NCBI GenBank assembly: GCA_023428365.1 | Contig: JAEYYQ010000197.1 | Span: 1-19,498, forward strand | DNA: 19,498 bases | Reading direction: 5' to 3' | DNA from: Pseudomonadota bacterium | GTDB lineage: Bacteria > Pseudomonadota > Alphaproteobacteria > Rhizobiales > Hyphomicrobiaceae | In this document: positions 1 to 7,272 of the stretch, piece by piece | How positions within the stretch are numbered: position 1 is the stretch's first letter | Layout: each line of letters starts with the position of its first letter | Program-made: the position numbers and the translations under genes | The notes under the pieces: model-generated | Database searches by the model: none | The model's input: the letters and a program-made list of their open reading frames with translations, nothing else | Told to the model about the DNA's origin: nothing

Positions 1-507
1 CTCGTCCAGCAGCAGAATGCTGCCCTGCTGCGCGAGCGTCATGGCAACCCATGCGCGCTGCCGTTGGCCGCCTGACAAGGTTGCGAGATGCCGATCTCGC
101 AAATCCACCAGCCCCGTGAGATGCAACGCTTCTTCCACTGCGAGGGTATCTACTTCACTCCAGCGGCTGAACATCGCCCGGTGCGGATAACGTCCCTGCC
201 GCACCAGCTCTATGACGCTCATGCCCTCCATCAGCGGCGCACCTTGGGCGAGAAATCCGATGCGACGGGCAACGGTCTTGGACGGCAATTCGCCTATGGG
301 CGTCCCATCCAGTAGAACCGCGCCGTGCCGCACCTGCTGGATGTTGCCGAGGCTGCGCAGAATAGATGATTTACCGCAGCCGTTAGGCCCTAACAGCGCC
401 GTGAAGCTACGCGGCCGGATTGCCAGATCGAGGTCTTTAACCACGACATTGGACCCATAGGCGATGGTCAGGGACTTGGCGCTCAAACCGGAGGCTGCAC
501 TACTCAT
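1..507 (-). CDS. FecE-type iron-siderophore ABC transporter ATP-binding protein (3' end cut by window)
   Basis: This is the ATPase of a ferric-siderophore importer and would power the two FecCD permeases encoded just upstream. The first 169 residues are in the window and the gene runs off the left edge. The Walker A motif GPNGCGKSS lies at residues 40-48, the ABC signature LSGGQ at 144-148, and Walker B (ILLLDE) forms the last residues visible. The sequence QGRYPH after the Q-loop region is typical of FecE/FepC-like ATPases. The ATG at 505-507 is chosen because the preceding permease stops in the same short stretch (ATGAGTAG), which implies translational coupling. It is the last visible gene of a five-gene minus-strand operon. 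The D-loop and H-loop are outside the window, so completeness cannot be judged. Confidence 0.93.
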   Translation of the reverse strand, partial: MSSAASGLSAKSLTIAYGSNVVVKDLDLAIRPRSFTALLGPNGCGKSSILRSLGNIQQVRHGAVLLDGTPIGELPSKTVARRIGFLAQGAPLMEGMSVIELVRQGRYPHRAMFSRWSEVDTLAVEEALHLTGLVDLRDRHLATLSGGQRQRAWVAMTLAQQGSILLLDE

Positions 508-1480
508 GACGGCGCTTCCATAACAGAAAGCCGAAGAACGGCGCGCCCAGCATGGCCGTCACCAGTCCGACAGGCAGTTGCATGGGCGGCATCACGTTCC
601 GAGCCACGATGTCGGCAACCAGTACCATCAGCCCACCAATCAGTGCCGATGCGGGGATCAAACGATGATGCCGTCGTCCAACAAGCCGGCGCGCGAGATG
701 CGGCGCCGCCAGGCCGACGAAGGCGACCAAACCGGCGCTCGCGACGGCTGCGCCCGAAATCACCGCGCACGCCAGTATCATGAGGCCGCGCACCAGCTCC
801 ACAGGTTGCCCCCGTCCCGCAGCAACATCATCCCCGAGCGCGACGAGATCCAGCTCGCGTGCAGCCAACCACACCACCGCGAATGGAATAATCAGCCAGA
901 CGAACAGCGTCTGGACCTTGATCCAGCGACTGTCCTGAAGACTGCCAGCGAGCCACACCATCGCGCGCTGGAGCGCCGCAATCTCACCAAACACGGCGAT
1001 GAACTGCGCCGCCGCACCAGCCATCGCCGACAGCCCAACACCGATCAGGATAATGCTGAGAGAGGACGTTCCCTCTCGCCACGCGAGGACGTAGATCGCA
1101 GCCGACATAGCGAGCGCGCCCGCGAACGTCAGGAACGGCAGCGTATAGGTCGAAACATTTTCGAGCTTGATGATCACGATGACGGCCGCGAGGGCAGCAC
1201 CCGCATTGATTCCAAGCAATCCCGGTTCGGCCAGCGGATTGCGCATGATCGCCTGCGCTACGGCACCTGCTGTTGCCAGCGCTACCCCGACCAGGACGGC
1301 CATGAGCGCACGAGGCAACCGAAAATCGCGTATGATCGTGACGGCTTCGGCAGGTGTTTGATCAGTGCCTGCCAAAGCACCGAAAACGTGCACGAGCATA
1401 ATCTTCTGATCGCCTACCGCTAAAGCGAGGACAAGCGCTGCTGCGATGAATATCAGCAGGATGCTCTCTGTCCGGATCAT
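500..1480 (-). CDS. FecCD-family iron-siderophore permease (second permease of operon 1)
   Basis: This is an inner-membrane permease subunit for a ferric siderophore, 326 aa, the usual length for the FecCD/BtuC family. The family hallmarks are RLPR at residues 54-57, NPLAEPGLLG at 81-90 followed by a NAGA stretch, and AFVGLAAPHLAR in the C-terminal ATPase-contact region. Many hydrophobic segments are visible, consistent with the nine to ten helices of the family. A much longer open frame continues upstream, but its first ~278 codons read antisense-like Arg/Cys/Ser-rich protein inside the neighbouring gene. The ATG at 1478-1480, giving MIRTES, is therefore the start. It overlaps the upstream permease stop as ATGA. 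It would pair with that permease as a heterodimer. Confidence 0.94.
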   Translation of the reverse strand: MIRTESILLIFIAAALVLALAVGDQKIMLVHVFGALAGTDQTPAEAVTIIRDFRLPRALMAVLVGVALATAGAVAQAIMRNPLAEPGLLGINAGAALAAVIVIIKLENVSTYTLPFLTFAGALAMSAAIYVLAWREGTSSLSIILIGVGLSAMAGAAAQFIAVFGEIAALQRAMVWLAGSLQDSRWIKVQTLFVWLIIPFAVVWLAARELDLVALGDDVAAGRGQPVELVRGLMILACAVISGAAVASAGLVAFVGLAAPHLARRLVGRRHHRLIPASALIGGLMVLVADIVARNVMPPMQLPVGLVTAMLGAPFFGFLLWKRRHE

Positions 1481-2478
1481 GTGAATCGCCCGTTTCGGCG
1501 ACGAACCAGCCAGATGAGGTAGGGGGCACCTATCAGGGCGAATGTCACACCGATCGGCACATCCAGCCCCAGCAAGGCGCGCGGCATCGCATCGGCAACA
1601 ACCGTCAACAAAGCGCCGCCGATCGCGCTGAATGGTAGAATCCAACGGTACTCGGCGCCGATCGACATCCGCGCGAGATGTGGCACCACGAGCCCTATGA
1701 AACCGGCAGGTCCGGCTATGGCAACGGAGCCCCCAGCAAGGCCAACTATGATGAGCGCTGCGATGCCTCGCCACAGGATTTGATTTTGTCCCAGACCCTG
1801 GGCAACGCTGGCACCGAGGCTGAGCGCTGTATATTGACTGCGGGTTAGCATTGCTGCGGCTAGTGCGAGCAGCACGTAAGGCAGGACCGGAAGGATCTCC
1901 GGTAGTGTCCGGCCACGTAGCGAACCGGCGGTCCAGAGGCGGACCGCGTCGAGCGTTTGGGCATCGAGGGTGAGGATGGCAGCGGTAATCGATCCGAGAA
2001 ATGTGGAAACGACCACACCAGCCAGCACCAGCCGTATCGGTGTGGGCCCCGCTCGGCCGGCAGCACCCAGAACGTAGACGATGACGGCTGCGGCAGCCGC
2101 TCCGACGAAGGCTGCCCACACAAGACCAACAACGGCGATGTCGTCGAGAAATACGATCGTGAGAACTACAGCGAAAGCGGCCCCGGCGTTGACACCGAGC
2201 AGACCCGGCTCGGCTAGTGGATTGCCGGTCATCGCCTGCATGATGGCACCAGCCGTCGCAAGGGCCGATCCGACGGCAATGGCGGCCACGACACGCGGCA
2301 GACGCACAGTCCACACCACAAGATCTTCGCGCGCTTCACCCCGAGACCAAAGCGCCTCCAGCACACGACCGAAGGCGATGTGAGACGAGCCGACGGTTAG
2401 CGCCCAGATCGCAAGCACGATCAGCGCCGCCGCTAGTCCGGAAAGCAGTACGGTCCGGCGGTCGATCGAGTTGTTCAC
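1477..2478 (-). CDS. FecCD-family iron-siderophore permease (first permease of operon 1)
   Basis: This is the first inner-membrane permease of the operon, 333 aa with a GTG start. The family signature is present: RLPR at residues 59-62, NPLAEPGLLG at 86-95 and GFIGLVVPHLAR near the C-terminal coupling region. It closely resembles its downstream partner in these motifs. The start was set at 2476-2478 because the upstream binding-protein stop and this GTG overlap as GTGA, and the protein begins directly before the first membrane helix. The frame stays open upstream to 2610, but that stretch lies inside the binding-protein gene and shows no membrane or family character. The ferric-siderophore role is known for the family; the particular siderophore is not determinable here. 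Confidence 0.93.
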   Translation of the reverse strand: MNNSIDRRTVLLSGLAAALIVLAIWALTVGSSHIAFGRVLEALWSRGEAREDLVVWTVRLPRVVAAIAVGSALATAGAIMQAMTGNPLAEPGLLGVNAGAAFAVVLTIVFLDDIAVVGLVWAAFVGAAAAAVIVYVLGAAGRAGPTPIRLVLAGVVVSTFLGSITAAILTLDAQTLDAVRLWTAGSLRGRTLPEILPVLPYVLLALAAAMLTRSQYTALSLGASVAQGLGQNQILWRGIAALIIVGLAGGSVAIAGPAGFIGLVVPHLARMSIGAEYRWILPFSAIGGALLTVVADAMPRALLGLDVPIGVTFALIGAPYLIWLVRRRNGRFT

Positions 2479-3422
2479 GGTTTGCCGATCACATATCGCT
2501 CGATATCGTCGAGCACGCGATGCGCGGAAGCAAGACCGCTGAACTCCATCCATGTCGCATGGTCGATTCGATGGACGCGCTTGTTGTGGACCGCTGGGAG
2601 CATCCGCCACAAGGGATTCGCAATCACCTCTTCATGCCGCCCGCTTACATCCGAGTTGTTGGTGCCTCCAACGATATAAAGCAGCACATCTCCGTCGAGC
2701 TGCGCCAGATCTTCCCAGTCAGGCCGTTTCATGCTGAGGCTCGGGTCCGACGTCGTTTCGTACTTGGGACGCCGCAAACCAGCCTCTCGGGCGACAGCGA
2801 AGGGAGCGTATGTCTGCGGAGCGTCGAGGTAGACCTGAAAATCCCATGCCGTAATCCGGATGATCGATACCTTGATATCGGGCATTCGCGAGCGCACGTC
2901 GGCAAGGCGCTTTTCATAGTCCCGCAACCTGTCCGCCACCTCGCTCTGTCGTCCCGTCAGTTTCGCCAGCGTCTTATAGAATGCCCGCCAGTCAATTCCT
3001 GTTTCGAGCAGCGTCGGCGCGATCTGCGACAGTTGCGGATGGATGGTCGCTGCCAAAGATGTGCTGCCAGTAAATCCGACGATGAGATCCGGCTTCAAGG
3101 CGACGATACGTTCGAGGCTCGGTTCCGTCACCAGTCCGATGCTCGTGATGCCCCGAGTTTTCGACTGCTCTTTGAGCCGCTCATCACTCATCAGATCCAG
3201 CGGCGCGCCAACAATCGGCAATCCGACATCCATGCCAACACCCAGGCTGAATGTCGGATCGAGCAGCACCACTCGTTTCGGCTGAGCGGGAACGCAAAGT
3301 GGTGCGCCGTAGATGGTGGCGTCATCCAAAAGCTGGCCTTCGCAGGCTGACGCAAGGCCAGCCAAACAGATAAACGCGACGAAACTGCATATCAGCGTCA
3401 GATATCTGCCGAAAATCATCAT
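2475..3422 (-). CDS. Periplasmic iron-siderophore binding protein (FecB/FepB type, operon 1)
   Basis: This is the substrate-binding protein of importer 1, 315 aa, in the normal size range. The N-terminus is a signal peptide with a hydrophobic core at about residues 6-23 and AxA cleavage (LASA) before Cys27. Since a cysteine is the first mature residue, lipid attachment is conceivable, but the -3 residue is not a good lipobox match. The mature protein has the class III binding-protein pattern: PKRVVLLDPTFSLGVG, then EPSLERIVALKPDLIVGFTG, a long connecting helix, and a C-terminal lobe ending NKRVHRIDHATW. The ATG-ATG pair at 3417-3422 follows an AGGA. The open frame to 3644 would lose the signal peptide, so it was not used. 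The gene follows the SIP gene by 49 nt and overlaps the permease stop/start as GTGA. Confidence 0.93.
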   Translation of the reverse strand: MMIFGRYLTLICSFVAFICLAGLASACEGQLLDDATIYGAPLCVPAQPKRVVLLDPTFSLGVGMDVGLPIVGAPLDLMSDERLKEQSKTRGITSIGLVTEPSLERIVALKPDLIVGFTGSTSLAATIHPQLSQIAPTLLETGIDWRAFYKTLAKLTGRQSEVADRLRDYEKRLADVRSRMPDIKVSIIRITAWDFQVYLDAPQTYAPFAVAREAGLRRPKYETTSDPSLSMKRPDWEDLAQLDGDVLLYIVGGTNNSDVSGRHEEVIANPLWRMLPAVHNKRVHRIDHATWMEFSGLASAHRVLDDIERYVIGKP

Positions 3423-3471
3423 TCCTAACTCGTGATTGTCTAGCGGTTGAGAGGCGGCGTCTTGACGTGAA

Positions 3472-4551
3472 CTACAGCGCTGACTGATCTTCCGCAGAGG
3501 ATGCGGTCCAGTACGTCGCAATCCTGAACTGGGAGCGATCCAACTTGCCGGCGTCACGGAAGTGTTGGCGCAGCAGCTTCGCTTCTTCCCACTCGCCACC
3601 AAACCAGACGAAACGATCTGGTCGATCGGGAATGGGTGTCGCAAGGACTTTCTCGCTCAGCGTTACAGCTGCATTACTTCTGTAAAGCCAGTTAACCTCG
3701 AACCCCGGCGGCTTCGCGAGATCGACGCGATCCGCGGGCGAGGCAACCTGAATATAGGCAACACCCGCGACGTTTGCCGGCACGCCTTCCAGAATGCGTG
3801 CGATGGCCGGCAGCGCCGTTTCATCGCCAGCTAACAGCAGCCAGCCGGCATCAGGATACCAGCCGCCTCCCGGCCCCATGATACCGACCTCGTCTCCCGG
3901 TACAGCAGCCAGAACCCACTCAGTGGCGCGGCCGCCCTCATGCAAGAAGATATCGACGTCGAAATACCCAGCCGCAGCGTCGATGTTCCGTATCGTATAG
4001 ACAGGGCGGTGCAAAGTCAGTTCACCCTCGGGCCATAGTGTCTGGCCGTTCGCGCCGACGGTCGGCCATTCGATCTGCGTTGCTCCTGCTGCTGGAAGCA
4101 GCAAGCGAAAATGAAGCGCGGTTCGAGCAAAGTTTTCTAGCTTCTCGCCGGCAAGCTGCACGCGAACGAACGAACGTGCGATCCTCGCAGTTTCGACAAC
4201 ACGCACAAGCCGGAAATTCGGGGGCCGCACACCAGACGCCGCGCCACCGGACCAGACAAGTGAACGGGCAAGATCAGGATGCAGCGCCGCAATGCGTTGG
4301 ACGATGAGATCGCGGAGGGTCTGCAGTCGATCCGCGCTCTCGGCGATCACTCTAACTGTTGCGATCTCATTGCCGAGAATGATCTCAATATTTCCGAGCT
4401 GAGCCCAGCAACGCCACAACGTAGAGTCAATTTCTTCAAAGGTAAGTCCCCGCTCCTCGGCGCCTGCGCGCAGGTATGTCAGCGCCTTGAGAGGCGATAT
4501 ACCAGTCAACGCCGCCGACGTCGCAGTCTGCGCACTACCGACCTCCGGCAT
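3472..4551 (-). CDS. Siderophore-interacting protein (SIP, ferric-siderophore reductase) with N-terminal DUF2218-like region
   Basis: This is a cytoplasmic flavin-dependent ferric-siderophore reductase, which releases iron from the imported complex using NAD(P)H or ferredoxin. It has 359 aa, longer than a minimal SIP (about 250-280 aa), because of an extra N-terminal region of about 100 residues. That region resembles DUF2218 in its final strand-helix part: an IATVRVIAESADRLQTLRDLIV pattern. The FAD-binding domain spans about 113-235, with RPVYTIR at 182-188 and GDEVGIMGPGG at 219-229. The C-terminal SIP domain spans about 237-350, with AGDETALPAI at 241-250 and FGGEWEE at 317-323. The ATG at 4549-4551 follows a GAGAGGG Shine-Dalgarno. 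It is the first gene of operon 1 and diverges from a TonB receptor. Family is clear; the substrate is unknown. Confidence 0.93.
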   Translation of the reverse strand: MPEVGSAQTATSAALTGISPLKALTYLRAGAEERGLTFEEIDSTLWRCWAQLGNIEIILGNEIATVRVIAESADRLQTLRDLIVQRIAALHPDLARSLVWSGGAASGVRPPNFRLVRVVETARIARSFVRVQLAGEKLENFARTALHFRLLLPAAGATQIEWPTVGANGQTLWPEGELTLHRPVYTIRNIDAAAGYFDVDIFLHEGGRATEWVLAAVPGDEVGIMGPGGGWYPDAGWLLLAGDETALPAIARILEGVPANVAGVAYIQVASPADRVDLAKPPGFEVNWLYRSNAAVTLSEKVLATPIPDRPDRFVWFGGEWEEAKLLRQHFRDAGKLDRSQFRIATYWTASSAEDQSAL

Positions 4552-4697
4552 TTATTGATCCCTCTCACTAGAATTTCTGCGTGATAACAACGGCGGCTCG
4601 GATGCAAATGGACCGGCGGGAACACGGATCACTGCCCGCCGAAAGTTTCGAGCGTATGTGATGCTGTCTCTCTCTAGCGCAAACAGTTCTTGCGCAT

Positions 4698-4721
4698 TTG
4701 AGGTTTGAGATCGCACCTCAA
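4698..4721. promoter_or_regulatory. RirA-type iron-responsive operator candidate 1 (TTGA-N9-TCAA), inside a 7-bp inverted repeat
   Basis: TTGA at 4705-4708 and TCAA at 4718-4721 are separated by exactly nine bases, matching the TGA-N9-TCA iron-responsive operator of rhizobia. TTGAGGT at 4698-4704 also pairs with ACCTCAA at 4715-4721 as a perfect inverted repeat, so the region could alternatively bind a different dimer. It lies between the divergent SIP operon and the TonB receptor gene. Confidence 0.6.
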
Positions 4722-4749
4722 GCCCTGTGGTTTCCCTGCACTAGTATTA

Positions 4750-4766
4750 TTGACGATTCTAGTCAA
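4750..4766. promoter_or_regulatory. RirA-type iron-responsive operator candidate 2 (TTGA-N9-TCAA)
   Basis: TTGAC at 4750-4754 and GTCAA at 4762-4766 form a perfect five-base inverted repeat that also fits TTGA-N9-TCAA. Its centre is 45 bp from the centre of the first site in the same divergent promoter. On the plus strand it covers the -35 of the proposed receptor promoter. On the minus strand it contains TTGACT, a good -35 for the SIP operon. Repressor binding here could therefore block both directions. Confidence 0.65.
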
Positions 4767-4788
4767 CAAATGCGAGAGCCTGTATGAT
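4760..4788 (+). promoter_or_regulatory. Candidate promoter of the TonB receptor gene
   Basis: A TATGAT -10 lies at 4783-4788 with TAGTCA at 4760-4765 as -35, spaced 17 bp. The -35 overlaps the second TGA-N9-TCA site. If used, transcription starts near 4795. That excludes the in-frame ATG at 4784 as translation start and leaves a GC-rich leader of about 115 nt before the receptor ATG at 4910. No recognised riboswitch was seen in that leader. Confidence 0.4.
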
Positions 4789-4909
4789 TGGGGGGAGCGG
4801 GCTAGCGCCGGGCATTGCTCAGCGTGGGGGCTCCTTGGCCATCCAGACAGGTGTCGTTATCCGGGGCCGTACTGCTTGCGGCCGCCTTTCAAATGTCTGG
4901 GGTCCCAGC

Positions 4910-7201
4910 ATGAACTATATTCGACCATCCAGCATCATGACGTTCATGGCGCTGGTTCCGTTTGTTTCCGCTCCCCTTGCGCACGCTCAACAGCCGCCGC
5001 CGGCTGAGCAGTCCGCAACAGCGCAACAAGCGCCAGCCGTCGAGGAGAGCGGAGCAGCAACTGGCACAACGATGCAACTGCCCGGCGTCGTGGTCCAGGC
5101 AAGGCCCGCGAAGCGGAATATCCAGAAAGAAGTACTGCGAGCCACCGGCCCTAGCAGTGGAGCGGGTTCGCCGGGAGTTCCATCGGCAGCGTTACCTGGC
5201 CTTGTTGTTGAAGGTGAAAAAGTCGTGCGCACGCTGCGCGACACCACGACAAGCATCGGCATTGTGACGGGCGACCAGATTCGCGAAGAGCAGATAGAGG
5301 ACCTTCACGGCGCGCTCAATACGCAGGCCAACGTGCTGGCCACCAAAGGTTCATCAGGCAATTCAGGCTTCACGATCCGTGGTCTCAGCTCGGAGGGCCT
5401 GACCCAGAGCCAGAACCCGTCTGCTGCCCCTCTTATCTCTGTCGTTATCGACGGCGCGACCCAGAACCCTGAGGCTACACGTCGTGGCGCCCGGGGCTTG
5501 TGGGATGTCGAGCAAGTCGAGGTTCTGCGCGGCCCGCAGTCCGCACTGCAAGGGCGAAATTCACTTGCGGGCAGCGTATTCATCAAGACCAACGATCCGA
5601 CCTATAAGCCCGAGGTGATCTTCGAGGGCGTCGCAGGCGGACAGGATTTGAAAAGTGGCGGGTTTGTCGTCAATACGCCGATCGTGGCGGGCCAATCGGC
5701 TTTGCGTATTTCTGGTCAGGTTTTCGAGCGCAATCACGGCATCTCTTATGAAAACCCAGAAAACAATCGACTCGATGAAGATAAGCTGGGTACGATCCGC
5801 GGCAAACTTTTGATCGAACCTGATAGCATTCCCGGCCTCAGCGCGCTCTTCACCCTTGCGCACGTTCAGGACCGTCCGGCGGTATTGTCGGTATCCCCGC
5901 CGTTCTACGACCGCGTCCTGGACGCCAGTGCATCGATTGATTTCCGCGAAACGAAAACCTCCAACTACATCGCTGATATCGGCTACATGCTGCGCCCTGG
6001 CCTGAAGGTCAGATCGATCACGTCCTATGCCGACACTCAGACTGACATCGGCTCTGCGCCGAGTAGTCTGCTCCAGCGCGAGGTCACGCGCGACGGTGGC
6101 GATTTTACCCAAGACCTGCGTTTGGAAATCGAGAATCGCGGTAACGGCCTTTCCGGTGTCATCGGACTCTTTTACGGATCGTTCGCTTACAAGAACGACT
6201 CGCTCGACACGGCCTTTTCAATACCGATCCAGGATCTTCAAACGGATGCCGATACGCGTAGCATGGCTGCCTATGCCGACCTGCGGTATCGTTTCTGGGA
6301 CAGGTTCGCATTCATCGGCGGCGGCCGCCTTTTGCACGATGAGGTTAAGAGCAAGTCGGACGGCATGATTCTACTAAATCCATTCAGCGTTCTGGGGGGA
6401 GCCGATCCGGACATCGCTTTCATCTCGAACGACTTCTCCGACGACTACACGGAGTTCCTGCCGCGGCTCGGATTTACTTACGATCTGACGCGCGATCAGA
6501 CCGTCGGAATCACTTACAGCAAGGGATACCGGAACGGCTTTACCGAATTCCGCCTGTCCACGGCTGATTTCAACATAGTCAAGCCGGAGTATCTCGATTC
6601 CTACGAGCTGTCGTATCGCTCGACATGGCTGAATGAGACGTTGTCGCTCAACGCGAACGTCTTCTACTACGACTACAAGAACCAGCAGGTTGCATTCGAT
6701 GAGACGGTCTTTGAGTTTCCCGTTTCTTATATTCAGAACGCCAAGAGTTCGCACGCTTACGGTGCCGAGTTCGAAGCGCGCTGGCGCCCCATCTCTCCGC
6801 TGCAGCTTTATGCTTCACTCGGCTTGATGCGCACCGAATTCGACAGCTTCAATTCGCCGGACGGCAATTTCAGCGGAAACGAATTCCCGGAAGCTCCCGC
6901 GTATACGGTCGCCGTAGGCGGCATGTATAAGCACGAAACTGGCTGGTTCGCCGGCGCAAACCTGCGCTACACGGACGGCTATTACAGCGGTGGCGATCTT
7001 GGGAATTCATCACTGCGTTTCGTCGACGGTTATACCCTCATCGATGCGCGCGTCGGCTGGGAGTGGGAGAACTATACGCTCACATTGTTTGCCAAGAACG
7101 TGTTTGACGAGAAGTACGTCACCAGCATCGGCATTGGCGGCAGCCAGGCAACCGTCGGAGACGAGCAGTTGGTTGGCGTAACCCTGCTCGGAAGATTCTG
7201 A
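4910..7201 (+). CDS. TonB-dependent outer-membrane siderophore receptor (receptor A)
   Basis: This is an outer-membrane beta-barrel that would import a ferric siderophore with TonB-ExbBD energy, 763 aa. The signal peptide is about residues 1-26 (LAHA before QQ). It is followed by a Pro/Gln/Ala-rich stretch with two TonB-box-like segments, LPGVVVQA at 57-64 and LPGLVVEG at 95-102. The plug spans about 105-230, with SIGIVTGDQIREEQIEDL, FTIRGLS, VVIDGA, VEVLRGPQSALQGRNSLAGSV. The barrel follows and ends in a C-terminal Phe (LLGRF), the usual outer-membrane sorting signal. The GRN-LAGSV pattern resembles the FyuA/ViuA type of receptor. The ATG at 4910-4912 has GGGG seven bases upstream and starts a proper signal peptide; the in-frame ATG at 4784 would bury it 42 residues in. 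It diverges from the SIP operon, so it is the likely partner of importer 1. Confidence 0.92.
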   Translation: MNYIRPSSIMTFMALVPFVSAPLAHAQQPPPAEQSATAQQAPAVEESGAATGTTMQLPGVVVQARPAKRNIQKEVLRATGPSSGAGSPGVPSAALPGLVVEGEKVVRTLRDTTTSIGIVTGDQIREEQIEDLHGALNTQANVLATKGSSGNSGFTIRGLSSEGLTQSQNPSAAPLISVVIDGATQNPEATRRGARGLWDVEQVEVLRGPQSALQGRNSLAGSVFIKTNDPTYKPEVIFEGVAGGQDLKSGGFVVNTPIVAGQSALRISGQVFERNHGISYENPENNRLDEDKLGTIRGKLLIEPDSIPGLSALFTLAHVQDRPAVLSVSPPFYDRVLDASASIDFRETKTSNYIADIGYMLRPGLKVRSITSYADTQTDIGSAPSSLLQREVTRDGGDFTQDLRLEIENRGNGLSGVIGLFYGSFAYKNDSLDTAFSIPIQDLQTDADTRSMAAYADLRYRFWDRFAFIGGGRLLHDEVKSKSDGMILLNPFSVLGGADPDIAFISNDFSDDYTEFLPRLGFTYDLTRDQTVGITYSKGYRNGFTEFRLSTADFNIVKPEYLDSYELSYRSTWLNETLSLNANVFYYDYKNQQVAFDETVFEFPVSYIQNAKSSHAYGAEFEARWRPISPLQLYASLGLMRTEFDSFNSPDGNFSGNEFPEAPAYTVAVGGMYKHETGWFAGANLRYTDGYYSGGDLGNSSLRFVDGYTLIDARVGWEWENYTLTLFAKNVFDEKYVTSIGIGGSQATVGDEQLVGVTLLGRF

Positions 7202-7218
7202 TTTTCCCGACCTGAGGT

Positions 7219-7262
7219 CTTCTGGGGGAGCATGACGGAAGTGCGATCATCTCCCCCAGAAG
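7219..7262. terminator. Perfect 12-bp inverted repeat between convergent genes, likely bidirectional terminator
   Basis: CTTCTGGGGGAG at 7219-7230 pairs perfectly with CTCCCCCAGAAG at 7251-7262 across a 20-nt spacer. It lies in the 71-nt gap between the receptor stop (7201) and the convergent ABC exporter stop (7273). There is no clear T-run on either side, so termination may be inefficient or Rho-assisted. Confidence 0.7.
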
Positions 7263-7272
7263 CGTCCCCAAT

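Noticed and set aside
578..1423. Long plus-strand open frame (281 codons) opposite the permease gene
   Set aside because: It is an antisense shadow of a GC-rich membrane protein gene; the translation is Arg/His/Gln-rich low-complexity sequence with no family pattern.
1481..2314. A 604-codon reading that extends the second permease of operon 1 far upstream
   Set aside because: The extra residues lie inside the first permease gene and are Arg/Cys/Ser-rich without membrane segments. The ATGA overlap at 1477-1480 is a convincing coupled start.
2520..3350. Plus-strand open frame (276 codons) opposite the binding-protein gene
   Set aside because: It mirrors the codon structure of the real minus-strand gene and shows no domain, signal peptide or ribosome site.
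4568..4580. CTAGAATTTCTG as an Irr-type iron control element
   Set aside because: Only the AGAA/TTCT core is palindromic and the outer bases of the ICE consensus are missing.
4784..4909. 42-residue N-terminal extension of receptor A from ATG 4784
   Set aside because: It would place the signal peptide internally, and the ATG sits inside the proposed TATGAT -10 element. The ATG at 4910 fits a standard signal peptide and has a GGGG ribosome site.
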